Below are positions 1-8,797 of a stretch of 33,474 bases of DNA, in pieces. This DNA comes from an uncultured Pelagibacteraceae bacterium. GTDB taxonomy: Bacteria > Pseudomonadota > Alphaproteobacteria > Pelagibacterales > Pelagibacteraceae. The stretch is taken from positions 1 through 33,474 of the forward strand of contig CACBDC010000010.1 in NCBI GenBank assembly GCA_902537845.1, read 5' to 3'. The translations under genes and the position numbers were made by a program. The notes beneath the pieces are model-generated. The model saw only the letters and a list, made by a program, of their open reading frames with translations, did no database searches and had not been told where the DNA came from. Each line of letters opens with the position of its first letter. The stretch's first letter is position 1.

Positions 1-2
1 CT

Positions 3-2210
3 GCTGTAAATCTATCAAATGGCTTGCTAGTAGTTGAATATGAAAATGAAACTCTCCCTAAAAAGTATAGAAAACTTGAGTCTATTACTTTTTCTTCAAA
101 ATTTTCATGTCCTGAAAGTGGTTTTACGATTGAGGAAATTGAACCGAGACTTTTTTCTTTTAATTCTCCATATGGAGCTTGCGAAGAATGTGAGGGAATA
201 GGACATAATCTTAATGTAGACCCAAATTTAGTTGTATCTGATCCTAAAAAAAGTCTTCAAGATGGAGCAATAGAGCCTTGGGCTAAATCAACATCTTTAT
301 ATTATGCACAAACGCTGGCATCTATTGCTAAACATTACAAATTTTCAATGGCAGATCCTTGGAGAAAAATACCAAAAAAAATTCAAGATATTATCTTATA
401 CGGTTCAGATGAAGATGAAATAAAATTTTCTTATGACGATGGTTATGAAGCTTATACAACTAAAAAATCTTTTGAGGGTGTGGTAAATAACCTTGAAAGA
501 CGTTATTTGGAAACTGACAGTGAATGGAAAAGAGAGGAAATTTCTCAATATCAAAGTGAGACAAATTGTGAAAAATGTAAAGGTTTGAGGTTAAAAGATG
601 AGGCCCTTTGTGTAAAAATTAATTCACTAAATATCAGTGAAGTTACAGAAAAGTCTATAGATGATGCTCAAAAATGGTTTGAAAATTTACAAAATATTTT
701 AACAGAGCGTGAAAATAAAATTGCGCAACACATACTAAAGGAAATAAACGAAAGACTAAATTTTTTACTAAATGTTGGTCTAAATTATCTTACTCTTTCA
801 AGAGAATCTGGTACACTTTCCGGTGGTGAAGCACAGAGAATTAGATTAGCTTCCCAAATTGGTTCAGGGCTCACAGGAGTTTTATACGTTTTAGATGAAC
901 CATCTATTGGACTTCATCAAAGAGATAATAAAAAATTAATTAAAGCACTTAAAAAATTAAGGGATCTTGGAAATACTGTAATTGTAGTTGAGCATGATAT
1001 AGAGACAATGGAAAACTCTGATCATATAATTGATATTGGACCTGAAGCAGGATTGAATGGAGGGCAAATTGTAGCTAATGGAACTGTCAAAGAAATTATT
1101 TCTAATCAGAAAAGTATAACCGGTGATTATTTATCTGGTAAAAAATTTATACCAATTCCTAAAAAAAGAAGGTTAGCAAAAAATGGAAGATTCATTGAAA
1201 TAAGTGGAGCCAGCGGAAATAATCTAAAGAAAGTAAATTTAAAAATACCAGTAGGTACTTTTACTTGTGTAACAGGAGTTTCGGGTAGTGGTAAATCAAC
1301 TTTAATTTTACATACATTATACAACGCTTTTAATTTAATCTTGAACAAAAATAAAAGTCGAAAAGTGCCGAAGGCATTTACTGGTTTTAAAGGAACTGAA
1401 TTGATTGATAAAATAATAGACATAGATCAATCTCCTATTGGAAGAACGCCGAGATCTAATCCTGCAACTTATACAGGTGCTTTTGGTCCTATAAGAGAAT
1501 GGTTCGCTGGATTACCAGAGTCAAAAGCTAGAGGATATAAAGTTGGAAGATACTCTTTTAATGTAAAAGGTGGAAGATGCGAAACCTGTGAAGGTGATGG
1601 AGTTATAACTTATGAAATGCATTTTTTACCCGATGTTTTTATACCTTGTGATACGTGTAAAGGAGCTAGATATAATAGAGAAACTTTAGAAATAAGATTC
1701 AAAAATAAAAATATTGCAGATGTTTTAGATATGACTGTTGATGAAGGCTGTGAATTTTTTGAAAATATACAATCGATAAGATCTAAACTCATCACCCTTA
1801 AACATGTCGGTCTCGGTTATATGAAAATTGGTCAACAGGCTACGACTTTATCTGGTGGTGAAGCACAGAGAATTAAGTTGGCTAAAGAATTATCAAAAAG
1901 ACCAACTGGAAGAACTTTATACATATTAGACGAACCTACGACTGGGTTACATTCACATGATATAAAAAAGTTGCTAGAAATACTTCAGGCATTTGCTAAT
2001 ACTGGAAATACTGTTGTAGTGATTGAACATAATTTGGATGTAATAAAAACTGCCGATCACATTATTGATATGGGTCCTGAGGGTGGTGTAAATGGCGGAA
2101 AAATCATTGCCGAAGGAACACCTGAAAAAATTTCTAATATTAAAGAGAGTTATACTGGTAAATTTATCAAAGAAATAATGGGTGATAATTCGATGAAAAA
2201 AACTGCCTGA
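3..2210 (+). CDS. uvrA: UvrABC excision nuclease subunit A, 5'-truncated by window edge
   Basis: UvrA is the damage-recognition ATPase of nucleotide excision repair; it loads UvrB on damaged DNA. The frame is open to the window edge and a TTG at 24 is internal, not the start. About 735 residues are visible against ~940 in the family, so roughly the first 210, including the first Walker A, lie upstream. Numbering from the TTG: a first zinc module (C29, S32, C53, C56), the first ABC signature LSGGEAQRI near 265 followed by LDEPSIGLH, a second Walker [10 protein letters not shown] near 417, a complete four-Cys second zinc module starting CETCEGDG near 519, and a second LSGGEAQRI near 610 with LDEPTTGLH. 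The first zinc module has Ser at its second Cys position, a variant I recall from alphaproteobacterial UvrA. The next gene follows after 27 bp but has its own predicted promoter. Confidence 0.97.
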   Translation, partial: AVNLSNGLLVVEYENETLPKKYRKLESITFSSKFSCPESGFTIEEIEPRLFSFNSPYGACEECEGIGHNLNVDPNLVVSDPKKSLQDGAIEPWAKSTSLYYAQTLASIAKHYKFSMADPWRKIPKKIQDIILYGSDEDEIKFSYDDGYEAYTTKKSFEGVVNNLERRYLETDSEWKREEISQYQSETNCEKCKGLRLKDEALCVKINSLNISEVTEKSIDDAQKWFENLQNILTERENKIAQHILKEINERLNFLLNVGLNYLTLSRESGTLSGGEAQRIRLASQIGSGLTGVLYVLDEPSIGLHQRDNKKLIKALKKLRDLGNTVIVVEHDIETMENSDHIIDIGPEAGLNGGQIVANGTVKEIISNQKSITGDYLSGKKFIPIPKKRRLAKNGRFIEISGASGNNLKKVNLKIPVGTFTCVTGVSGSGKSTLILHTLYNAFNLILNKNKSRKVPKAFTGFKGTELIDKIIDIDQSPIGRTPRSNPATYTGAFGPIREWFAGLPESKARGYKVGRYSFNVKGGRCETCEGDGVITYEMHFLPDVFIPCDTCKGARYNRETLEIRFKNKNIADVLDMTVDEGCEFFENIQSIRSKLITLKHVGLGYMKIGQQATTLSGGEAQRIKLAKELSKRPTGRTLYILDEPTTGLHSHDIKKLLEILQAFANTGNTVVVIEHNLDVIKTADHIIDMGPEGGVNGGKIIAEGTPEKISNIKESYTGKFIKEIMGDNSMKKTA

Positions 2211-2222
2211 TTTAAAAATTTA

Positions 2223-2231
2223 TGCTATAAT
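2223..2231 (+). promoter_or_regulatory. Extended -10 promoter (TGCTATAAT), probably giving a leaderless mRNA
   Basis: A perfect extended -10 element, TG-C-TATAAT, ends 6 nt before the ATG at 2238. Transcription normally starts about 7 nt after the -10, which would put the first transcribed base on the A of the ATG. No convincing -35 is visible, but extended -10 promoters often do without one. The element lies in the 27-bp gap after the uvrA stop. Confidence 0.5.
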
Positions 2232-2237
2232 AGAATC

Positions 2238-2840
2238 ATGACAGGTATACTGCAATCATTATCTAAAACAATACATCTCTCATTAGGTTTAGCTATTTTG
2301 TTATTCTTAGGATTGCATTTTTTTGGCGATGGATTTTCTTTTGATACTCTTTTTTGGAGTTGGTTGTTTAGATTTGTTCATGTGGTTGTTGCTATAATGT
2401 GGATAGGTCTTTTATGGTATTTTAATTTTGTTCAAATACCTAATATGCCTAAAATACCAGATGAGCAAAAACCAGCTATAGGTAAAATCATAGCCCCTGC
2501 TGCACTCTTTTATTTCAGATGGGCAGCTGCAATAACAGTTATTTCTGGCTTAATTTTAGCGTGGATAAACGGATACGTTCATAGCGCAATGATATTAGGT
2601 TTAGATGGCTCAGGAGGTAAAAATACAGCCATAGGTATTGGAATGTGGTTAGGGATAATTATGGCTTACAATGTTTGGTTTGTGATCTGGCCGAGTCAAA
2701 AAAAGGCTTTGGGTATAATTGAGAGCTCTCAAGAAGAAAAAACTGCTTCGGCCAAAACTGCAATGTTATTTTCGAGAACAAATACTCTTCTTTCTTTACC
2801 AATGTTACTGTCGATGGTAGCTGCACAAAATCTTTATTAA
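2238..2840 (+). CDS. PuuD/urate-oxidase-N-like membrane protein without cytochrome domain
   Basis: A 200-aa integral membrane protein with about four to five hydrophobic spans. It resembles the membrane domain at the N terminus of urate hydroxylase PuuD (Urate_ox_N family): a Trp-rich span with FVHVVVAIMWIGLLWYFNF, where the His could be a heme ligand, then QIPNMPKI, FYFRWAAAITVISG and VWFVIWPSQKKALG. Full PuuD proteins are about 400 aa and end in a cytochrome c domain. No CXXCH motif is present here, so this is a membrane-domain-only member whose substrate cannot be read from sequence. Family assignment is by motif recognition. The start is fixed by the -10 box just upstream. The stop is 1 bp from the convergent secF stop, leaving no room for a terminator. 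No purine catabolism genes are nearby. Confidence 0.72.
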   Translation: MTGILQSLSKTIHLSLGLAILLFLGLHFFGDGFSFDTLFWSWLFRFVHVVVAIMWIGLLWYFNFVQIPNMPKIPDEQKPAIGKIIAPAALFYFRWAAAITVISGLILAWINGYVHSAMILGLDGSGGKNTAIGIGMWLGIIMAYNVWFVIWPSQKKALGIIESSQEEKTASAKTAMLFSRTNTLLSLPMLLSMVAAQNLY

Positions 2841-2841
2841 T

Positions 2842-3738
2842 TTAAGGAACTATTTTTTCTTCCTCTTTTTCAAGAGTTTTATGACTTACTTTAAAAAACT
2901 TTAATATTGGAGATGCAACAAAAATTGACGAATATGTACCTATCAATACACCTAATATCATAGCAAAAGAAAATCCTCTTAAAATTTCACCACCTAGAAT
3001 AAATATAGAAAATAATGCAAGTAAAGTTGTAATTGAAGTTATTATTGTTCTCGCAAGAGTTTCATTTATTGACAAATTAGCAATCTCACTGATACTTAGT
3101 TTGTGAAATTTTCCTAAGTTTTCTCTAATTCTATCGTATATTACCACTGTATCATTCATCGAATAGCCAACAATGGTAAGTACTGCTGCAATAATTGAAA
3201 GGTTAATCTCAAGTTTAAGCAATGAGAAAATTCCAAGAGTAATTATTACATCATGAAATAAAGCAATAATTGATCCAATACTAAATTGCCATTCAAATCT
3301 AACCCAAATATAAAAAAGCATTGCTGCTAAAGATAATGAAATAGCTATAATTCCAGATTGTAAAAGTTCTGCACTGACCTTTGGTCCCACATTCTCAACT
3401 CTTCTGAAATTTATTTCAGAATTTATATTTTCTGAAAGTTTATTTTTTATTTCAGGAATAAATTTATTACTTTCACCTTTTTGTTCAACCTTGATTAAAA
3501 AGTCCCCATCTTTTCCAAATTTTTTTACATTTATATCGCCCAAGTCCATACTTTTAAGAGCATCTCTTATTGTCGAAACTTCTGTATTTATTGATCTTAA
3601 TTCAATTAGAGTACCTCCCTTAAAGTCTATCCCATAATTTAATCCATTGAAAAATATTAAAATTACACTTGTAAAAAATAAAACTAAAGAAAAAATATTT
3701 GCAATTTTAAATTTTGATGAAAAATTGAAATTATACAT
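2842..3738 (-). CDS. secF: Protein translocase subunit SecF
   Basis: SecF is the smaller half of the SecDF complex, an RND-type proton-driven motor that helps proteins crossing SecYEG reach the periplasm. It is 298 aa, typical for the family. An N-terminal membrane span is followed by GLNYGIDFKGGTLIELR, the SecF hallmark, then a periplasmic domain to about residue 125 and five more spans including IVGYSMNDTVVIYDRIREN. The C terminus is charged (KTLEKEEEKIVP). The ATG shares its A with the last base of the secD stop (TAATG), so translation is probably coupled. It ends the long minus-strand run and abuts the convergent PuuD-like gene. Confidence 0.97.
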   Translation of the reverse strand: MYNFNFSSKFKIANIFSLVLFFTSVILIFFNGLNYGIDFKGGTLIELRSINTEVSTIRDALKSMDLGDINVKKFGKDGDFLIKVEQKGESNKFIPEIKNKLSENINSEINFRRVENVGPKVSAELLQSGIIAISLSLAAMLFYIWVRFEWQFSIGSIIALFHDVIITLGIFSLLKLEINLSIIAAVLTIVGYSMNDTVVIYDRIRENLGKFHKLSISEIANLSINETLARTIITSITTLLALFSIFILGGEILRGFSFAMILGVLIGTYSSIFVASPILKFFKVSHKTLEKEEEKIVP

Positions 3739-5282
3739 TAAATTTTAATTCCTTTATCTTTAGAGTTAAGAACTACTAGCGAAGTTAGATGTCTCGCTAA
3801 AAAGTAAGCAGTAAAAAGAGTAGTAATAATTCCAATACCTAGAGTTATGGCAAAACCTTTTACTGGTCCTGAACCAAAAGCAAATAATATAATTGCTGCT
3901 ATTAAAGTTGTAACATTTGCATCTAATACTGTTATTTTTGCTCTAGAATAACCAGAGTCAAAAGCATGTATAATTGACTTTTCAGTTTTCAGTTCTTCTT
4001 TTATTCTCTCAAAAATTAAAACATTTGCATCAACTGCCATACCAACTGTGAGAATAATTCCAGCGATTCCAGGTAAAGTTAAAGTGGCTTCTAAAATTGT
4101 AAGAATACCAATTAACATTAATAAATTTCCAATTAATGCTGTATTCGCAATAAGCCCAAAAATTTTATATTTATAAAGCATAAAGACTATTACTAATACG
4201 AAGCCAACAATTAGAGATGTAATTCCTGACTTAATTGAATCTTCTCCTAAATCTGGTCCAACTGTTCTCTCTTCAACAACTGTCAAAGGAGTTGGTAATG
4301 CCCCGGATCGAAGTAGTAAAGCTAAATCAGTAGCTTCTTGAAATGTGAAATTTCCTGAGATCATTCCATTTCCTGAGGTAATTGGTTCATTAATATTAGG
4401 GGCACTTACAATTTCACCGTCAAGAACTATTGCTAATCTTTTTCCAACATTATCAGTCGTTGCTCTTCCAAATTTTTGAGCTCCTAACCTATCTAAGGTA
4501 AAAGATACAGTCGGCTCATTATTTTGATTTTGTATACTTGGTTGGGCATCTATAAGATTTTCACCACTCAATATTATTCTTCTACTTATATTAAGTTTTT
4601 CTCCATCTTCTGAAAGAAGTTCTTCAATACCAAATTCACTATTATCAGAAACGAGTCTAAAATTTAATTGAGCAGTTTTACCTAATAAATTTTTAATTCT
4701 TTCAGGATCTTTCAGACCAGGCAACTCTACTAAAATTCTTTTTTCGCCTCTTTGTAGAATTGTAGGTTCTTTTGTTCCAACGTCATCAATTCTACGCCTA
4801 ACTATTTCTATTGATTGTTTTAAAGCAGAATTATTTATTGTTAACAAACCAAATTTAGAAAAAGATATATTAATTTTATTATTATCAATTTTTTTATATT
4901 CAAGTTCAAAAGATCTGTATTTATCAATATATGGATTAACTAAATTATCTTTTCTTGAATTAAATAATAAATCAAATTTTTCAATATTATCTAATTGCAA
5001 AGAAAGGTTTTTGTCACTTATTTTAAAGTCATTATAATTAATTTGATTATCTTTAAGAAGTTTTTTGATTGGTATTACTTTTGATTGAATTTTTTCTTTA
5101 ACAAGACTGTCTGAATTTATTTCTAATAAGAGATAAGACCCTCCTTGAAGATCTAATCCTAAATTAATTTTTTTTTCTAATATTCGATTATCTTTTTCCT
5201 GTAGATTCAAAAAAGAAAAAGTAGCTATAACAATAAATATAAGATAAATTATAAAAATATTTATTTTAGAAAAGTTTAACAC
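3738..5282 (-). CDS. secD: Protein translocase subunit SecD
   Basis: Large subunit of the SecDF proton-driven export motor in the inner membrane. It is 514 aa, usual for alphaproteobacteria. It has one N-terminal span (about residues 7-25), the motif INLGLDLQGGSYLLLE, a large periplasmic region with SIEIVRRRIDDVGTKEPTI and RILVELPGLKDPERIK, then a C-terminal bundle of five spans with TVGMAVDANVLIFERIKEEL, which carries the conserved Asp of the proton pathway. It follows yajC after 9 bp and overlaps secF by one base, giving the standard yajC-secD-secF unit. Confidence 0.97.
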   Translation of the reverse strand: MLNFSKINIFIIYLIFIVIATFSFLNLQEKDNRILEKKINLGLDLQGGSYLLLEINSDSLVKEKIQSKVIPIKKLLKDNQINYNDFKISDKNLSLQLDNIEKFDLLFNSRKDNLVNPYIDKYRSFELEYKKIDNNKINISFSKFGLLTINNSALKQSIEIVRRRIDDVGTKEPTILQRGEKRILVELPGLKDPERIKNLLGKTAQLNFRLVSDNSEFGIEELLSEDGEKLNISRRIILSGENLIDAQPSIQNQNNEPTVSFTLDRLGAQKFGRATTDNVGKRLAIVLDGEIVSAPNINEPITSGNGMISGNFTFQEATDLALLLRSGALPTPLTVVEERTVGPDLGEDSIKSGITSLIVGFVLVIVFMLYKYKIFGLIANTALIGNLLMLIGILTILEATLTLPGIAGIILTVGMAVDANVLIFERIKEELKTEKSIIHAFDSGYSRAKITVLDANVTTLIAAIILFAFGSGPVKGFAITLGIGIITTLFTAYFLARHLTSLVVLNSKDKGIKI

Positions 5283-5291
5283 GAAAAAGAA

Positions 5292-5576
5292 TTATTTTTT
5301 TACTTCTTCTTTTTTTAGCAGGCTTGTAATTGTAGATCTTATTATTTGAACTTTAGTATTCTCACCTATCGTTACTTCAATACGGTCATCTTCCATAACT
5401 CGGTCAACTACCCCTATTATTCCACCAGATGTAATAACTTCGTCACCTCTTTTGAGTGACTCGACCATTGCTTTATGATCCTTTACTCTTTTTTGTTGAG
5501 GTCTTATTAAAAAGAAATAAAATATAACAAAGATTAATATTAGAGGTATAAATTGTGCAATTCCTTGTCCGCTCAT
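5292..5576 (-). CDS. yajC: Preprotein translocase subunit YajC
   Basis: Small single-span membrane protein that associates with SecDF. With the ATG at 5576 it has 94 aa: a short N terminus (MSGQGIAQFIP), one span (LILIFVIFYFFLI), the diagnostic RPQQKRVKDHK just inside the membrane, and a small soluble domain with GDEVITSGGIIGVV. An in-frame TTG at 5585 would add three residues, but the -10 box at 5585-5590 overlaps it, so the ATG is preferred. In many alphaproteobacteria surE, pcm and an M23 peptidase gene lie between serS and yajC. Here serS is the direct neighbour. Confidence 0.95.
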   Translation of the reverse strand: MSGQGIAQFIPLILIFVIFYFFLIRPQQKRVKDHKAMVESLKRGDEVITSGGIIGVVDRVMEDDRIEVTIGENTKVQIIRSTITSLLKKEEVKK

Positions 5577-5584
5577 GAAAAACA

Positions 5585-5590
5585 ATTATA
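5585..5590 (-). promoter_or_regulatory. -10 element (TATAAT) upstream of yajC
   Basis: Reading the minus strand, a perfect TATAAT ends 8 nt before the yajC ATG (5576). Transcription would start within one or two bases of the ATG, giving a leaderless or near-leaderless message for yajC-secD-secF. A poor -35 (TTGTTT at 15 nt spacing) is the best available. It lies in the 46-bp gap after serS. Confidence 0.4.
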
Positions 5591-5622
5591 TGAAAAATAT
5601 TAGATAAACAAGCAAATTATAA

Positions 5623-6870
5623 TTAAATTTTTTCTAGATTATTCATGTATTTTTTTAATACATTTGGGATATTAATTGAACCATCTTTGTTTTGATTGTT
5701 TTCTAATAAAGCTATCATCAATCTTCCTACCGCGAGACCAGAGCCATTTAACGTCCCAACAAAATCGTTCCCATTTTCAGATTTGTACTTTGCGCCCATA
5801 CGTCTTGCTTGAAAAATACCACAAGATGAACAACTAGATATTTCTCTGTATTTTTTTTCTGAGGGAATCCAAGCTTCTATATCATAAGTTTTTTCAGCAC
5901 TAAAACCCATATCTCCTGATGATAAAAGAATTACTTGATACGGGATTTCTAATTTTTTTAGAATTTGTTCGGCACAACTTAACATTCTATCTAATTCATT
6001 TTCACATCTTATTGGTTCTACTATGCTGACAAGCTCAACTTTATAAAATTGGTGTTGTCTGATCATTCCTTTGGTATCTTTGCCATAACTGCCTGCTTCT
6101 TTTCTAAAACAAGGAGTTGAAGCAACAAATCTCATAGGAAGTTGTTTCTTTTCAATTATTGATTTCCTTACAAGGTTAGTTAAAACGACTTCAGCTGTAG
6201 GTATTAAAAATTTTCTTTGTTCAGAATTATCAAATTTTATTTCAAACTGATCCTCTTCAAACTTAGGTAGCTGTCCTGTTCCAAACATAACGTCCTCTTT
6301 GACTATAAGCGGTGGTGATATTTCAGTATAATCAAATTCATTTACATGGGTATCAAGCATAAAATTAATTAATGCTCTTTCTAATAAAGCATATTTATTT
6401 TTTAATACAACAAATCGTGAGCCAGATAATTTTGTGGAAGTCTCAAAATCAATGCTATTTTCTTTTTTACCTAATTCTATATGAGACTTCACATTAAAAG
6501 AAAATTTTTTTAGTTCTCCTTCTTTCCTAATTAGTTTATTAGATTTATCATCTTTCCCAATCGGAACATCATTAGAGGCTAAGTTCGGCAAAGAAAAAAT
6601 AATTTTATTTAAATCAGTTTGACTCTGATTTTGTTTCTTTTCTAACTTAATAATCTCTTCAGAAATTTTTTTAGATTTTGAAAAATTAGATTTATCTTTA
6701 GACTTAGATAACAATTTTCTTTCTTGTTCTAATTTCTCCTTTTTACTTATTAAATCTCTATTTAATGAGTCTTTTTTTTTGAAATTTTCTACATCAAAAC
6801 TAACATTACGATCTTGAAATTTTTTTTTATAAATATTTAAATTTGTTCTTAAATCTTTTAAGTTATGCAT
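5623..6870 (-). CDS. serS: Seryl-tRNA synthetase
   Basis: Charges tRNA-Ser (and tRNA-Sec where present) with serine in the cytoplasm. It is a 415-aa class II synthetase of normal length. The N-terminal ~110 residues are a Lys/Glu-rich antiparallel coiled-coil arm that grips the tRNA long variable arm. The catalytic core follows, with TGQLPKFEEDQF, the motif-2 loop TPCFRKEAGSYGKDTKGMIR followed by HQFYKVEL, and the motif-3 region GSGLAVGRLMIALLENNQ. The ATG lies 8 bp inside the tatC end, so translation is probably coupled to tatC. Confidence 0.98.
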   Translation of the reverse strand: MHNLKDLRTNLNIYKKKFQDRNVSFDVENFKKKDSLNRDLISKKEKLEQERKLLSKSKDKSNFSKSKKISEEIIKLEKKQNQSQTDLNKIIFSLPNLASNDVPIGKDDKSNKLIRKEGELKKFSFNVKSHIELGKKENSIDFETSTKLSGSRFVVLKNKYALLERALINFMLDTHVNEFDYTEISPPLIVKEDVMFGTGQLPKFEEDQFEIKFDNSEQRKFLIPTAEVVLTNLVRKSIIEKKQLPMRFVASTPCFRKEAGSYGKDTKGMIRQHQFYKVELVSIVEPIRCENELDRMLSCAEQILKKLEIPYQVILLSSGDMGFSAEKTYDIEAWIPSEKKYREISSCSSCGIFQARRMGAKYKSENGNDFVGTLNGSGLAVGRLMIALLENNQNKDGSINIPNVLKKYMNNLEKI

Positions 6871-7630
6871 CTTTTATATCTTCTTTTTTATTTTTTTTTT
6901 CGGTGAATTTAACTGTTATTATAGATAACTCATAAAGTATTAAAAGGGGTATTGCTAGACCAACTTGAGTGATTGGATCAGGGGGTGTTAGAATAGCTGC
7001 TAATGTAAAAATAATTACTATTACATATCTCCTAGTTTGTTTTAAATATTCGGAATTCACTACTCCAATTCTTGCCAAAAGATTTAGTAATATTGGTAAT
7101 TGAAAGCTAATTCCAAATGCGAAGATTAATCTCATTACTAATGATAAATATTCGTTAACTTTAGCTTCTAGTTGAATTGGTAAACTTGTATTAGATCCTA
7201 TCGTTTCAAATGATAAAAAAAATTTAATAGCTAGAGGCATTACCAAGTAATAAACTAACATACCGCCAAATAGGAAAAGTATTGGTGTTGAAATCAAGTA
7301 AGGTAATAAAGCTTTTTTTTCATTTTGATATAATCCTGGAGCTATGAATTTATAGATTTGAATAAGGAGAACTGGGCTCCCAAAAAAAATTGCTGTGAAA
7401 AAAGCAACTTTTAAATAGGTAATAAAAGTTTCATGTAATGCAGTAAAGATTAATCGTCTAGAGGTTGGATCATCTTTTACAGCTTCTGCATAAGGACTTA
7501 CCAGAAAAGAGTAAATATGTTCAGCAAAAGTATAAGCTATTATAAAAGCAATTAAGATAAAAATTATTGATTTTATTAATCTGGATCTTAATTCTACGAA
7601 GTGACTTGTAAAAGAATGGTTATCACTCAT
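6863..7630 (-). CDS. tatC: Twin-arginine translocase subunit TatC
   Basis: Core receptor of the Tat pathway, which exports folded proteins carrying twin-arginine signals. It is 255 aa with six predicted spans. The cytoplasmic N terminus has the signature SFTSHFVELRSRLIKS, with the conserved Glu13 and following Arg used in signal-peptide binding. The loop KKALLPYLISTPILFLFGG and LAAILTPPDPITQ also match the family. The C terminus is Lys-rich (EKKNKKEDIKDA). It overlaps tatB by 8 bp and serS by 8 bp, so tatA-tatB-tatC-serS reads as one unit. Confidence 0.98.
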   Translation of the reverse strand: MSDNHSFTSHFVELRSRLIKSIIFILIAFIIAYTFAEHIYSFLVSPYAEAVKDDPTSRRLIFTALHETFITYLKVAFFTAIFFGSPVLLIQIYKFIAPGLYQNEKKALLPYLISTPILFLFGGMLVYYLVMPLAIKFFLSFETIGSNTSLPIQLEAKVNEYLSLVMRLIFAFGISFQLPILLNLLARIGVVNSEYLKQTRRYVIVIIFTLAAILTPPDPITQVGLAIPLLILYELSIITVKFTEKKNKKEDIKDA

Positions 7631-7862
7631 TATCTTTTTTGCCGTTTTCTTTATTTATATTTTTTTGTTTATTTAAATCTTTTTCAATATCAATGTTTTC
7701 TGTTACAGAGTTAACTTCTTTTTGAAAGCTACTAAGTGTATTTTTTAATTTTCCAAAGTATGAACCAATTTTTTTTAAAGCTATAGGAAATTCTTTTGGT
7801 CCTAAAACCAATATTGCAATAATGACTATTGCTAAAATCTCTAACCAACCAATTTGCGGCAT
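7623..7862 (-). CDS. tatB: Twin-arginine translocase subunit TatB
   Basis: TatB forms the Tat substrate receptor with TatC. It is a 79-aa single-span protein. The N-terminal hydrophobic helix (IGWLEILAIVIIAILVLGP) ends in the Gly-Pro hinge typical of TatB, followed by KEFPIALKKIGSYFGKLKN as the amphipathic helix and a charged, probably disordered tail. The length is short compared with enterobacterial TatB (~170 aa) but common in reduced alphaproteobacterial genomes. It lies between tatA (6-bp gap) and tatC (8-bp overlap). Confidence 0.93.
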   Translation of the reverse strand: MPQIGWLEILAIVIIAILVLGPKEFPIALKKIGSYFGKLKNTLSSFQKEVNSVTENIDIEKDLNKQKNINKENGKKDNE

Positions 7863-7868
7863 TTAAGG

Positions 7869-8069
7869 TTATTTATTTTCAGAGTTTGAGCTATCAGAGT
7901 TATTATCTGATGTATCATTGCTTGAAGGATTATCATCAGACATACCTTTTTTAAAACTTTTAATCCCTTTTGCAAGGTCACCCATAATGCTTGAAATCTT
8001 TCCTTTACCAAACAAAATCACAACCAAAATTGCGATAATAATTATACCTGTCCAACCAATATTTCCCAT
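7869..8069 (-). CDS. tatA: Twin-arginine translocase subunit TatA
   Basis: TatA oligomerises to form the Tat protein-conducting element. It is 66 aa: a short N terminus with MGNIGWTG, one hydrophobic helix ([13 protein letters not shown]), the Phe-Gly hinge followed by [20 protein letters not shown] as the amphipathic helix, and a Ser/Asn/Asp-rich tail. The FG hinge and the order A-B-C separate it from TatB. A perfect TATAAT ends 6 nt before the ATG, so the gene may have its own leaderless promoter within the larger run. Confidence 0.95.
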   Translation of the reverse strand: MGNIGWTGIIIIAILVVILFGKGKISSIMGDLAKGIKSFKKGMSDDNPSSNDTSDNNSDSSNSENK

Positions 8070-8075
8070 AACAAA

Positions 8076-8081
8076 ATTATA
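8076..8081 (-). promoter_or_regulatory. -10 element (TATAAT) for a probable leaderless tatA transcript
   Basis: On the minus strand TATAAT is followed by exactly 6 nt (TTTGTT) and then the tatA ATG, the same spacing as at the PuuD-like gene. The expected transcription start therefore coincides with the start codon. No good -35 is seen at 16-18 nt. It lies in the 40-bp gap between scpB and tatA. Confidence 0.42.
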
Positions 8082-8109
8082 TACAATAATTTACTTGAAA
8101 TAAATACGT

Positions 8110-8796
8110 TTATTTTTCTTCGTCTGGAGCTTTTTTTATAGCTTCATCAATATCTTCATAAATATTCTTTTGTTTTTCATTTATAGACTGCTCTTTAAAA
8201 AATTTACCTGTTCCAAAAATAGATTTATCTATATTCGAGGTGTCTATAAGGCCAGCAGAACCAAGCTCGTCAATAGTAGGCAAATCAGAAAGTTTTTGTA
8301 TATTAAAGTGATTTAAAAAATTTTCTGTAGTAGCATATTGAATTGGTTTTCCAGGTACATCTTTTCTACCGGCAGGTCTTACCCAATCCAATTCAAGTAA
8401 TATTTCCAGAGTGTTAGAGGCAAAGGAAACACCTCTTATTTCCTCTATCTCCGATCTTGTCACTGGTTGATGATAAACTATGATAGATAAAGTTTCTATT
8501 GTAGCTTTGGAAAGTTTTTTTTGAGTAGATTTTTGAAGGGACATTAATTTTGATAAATCCTCTGCTGTTCTAAAAGACCATTTGTTTTTAATGCAAACTA
8601 AATTTATACCTCTATTTTTATAAATTGACTGAATATTATTTAAAATTTTTTTAATATTTGCGCTTTGTTGAACTCTTTTTTCAATTGTTTCAATATCAAG
8701 AGGCTCGGAGGCGGCAAATAGTATTGCCTCGACTTGCCTTTCTAATTTTGAAGGAGATGAAGGAAAATTTATTATATTTGTTTTTTTTTTAGCCAT
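8110..8796 (-). CDS. scpB: Segregation and condensation protein B
   Basis: ScpB is the winged-helix kite subunit of the SMC-ScpAB condensin that compacts and separates chromosomes. It is 228 aa. The core begins at LERQVEAILFAASEPLDIETI, followed by TIETLSIIVYHQPVTRSEIEEIRG and the conserved VRPAGRKDVPGKPIQYATTE near residues 138-157. The N-terminal Lys-rich stretch is encoded by a run of ten A's (codons 3-6), and the acidic C-terminal tail is unlikely to be structured. It starts 1 bp after the scpA stop; the pair with nagZ upstream is an alphaproteobacterial arrangement. Confidence 0.95.
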   Translation of the reverse strand: MAKKKTNIINFPSSPSKLERQVEAILFAASEPLDIETIEKRVQQSANIKKILNNIQSIYKNRGINLVCIKNKWSFRTAEDLSKLMSLQKSTQKKLSKATIETLSIIVYHQPVTRSEIEEIRGVSFASNTLEILLELDWVRPAGRKDVPGKPIQYATTENFLNHFNIQKLSDLPTIDELGSAGLIDTSNIDKSIFGTGKFFKEQSINEKQKNIYEDIDEAIKKAPDEEK

Positions 8797-8797
8797 A

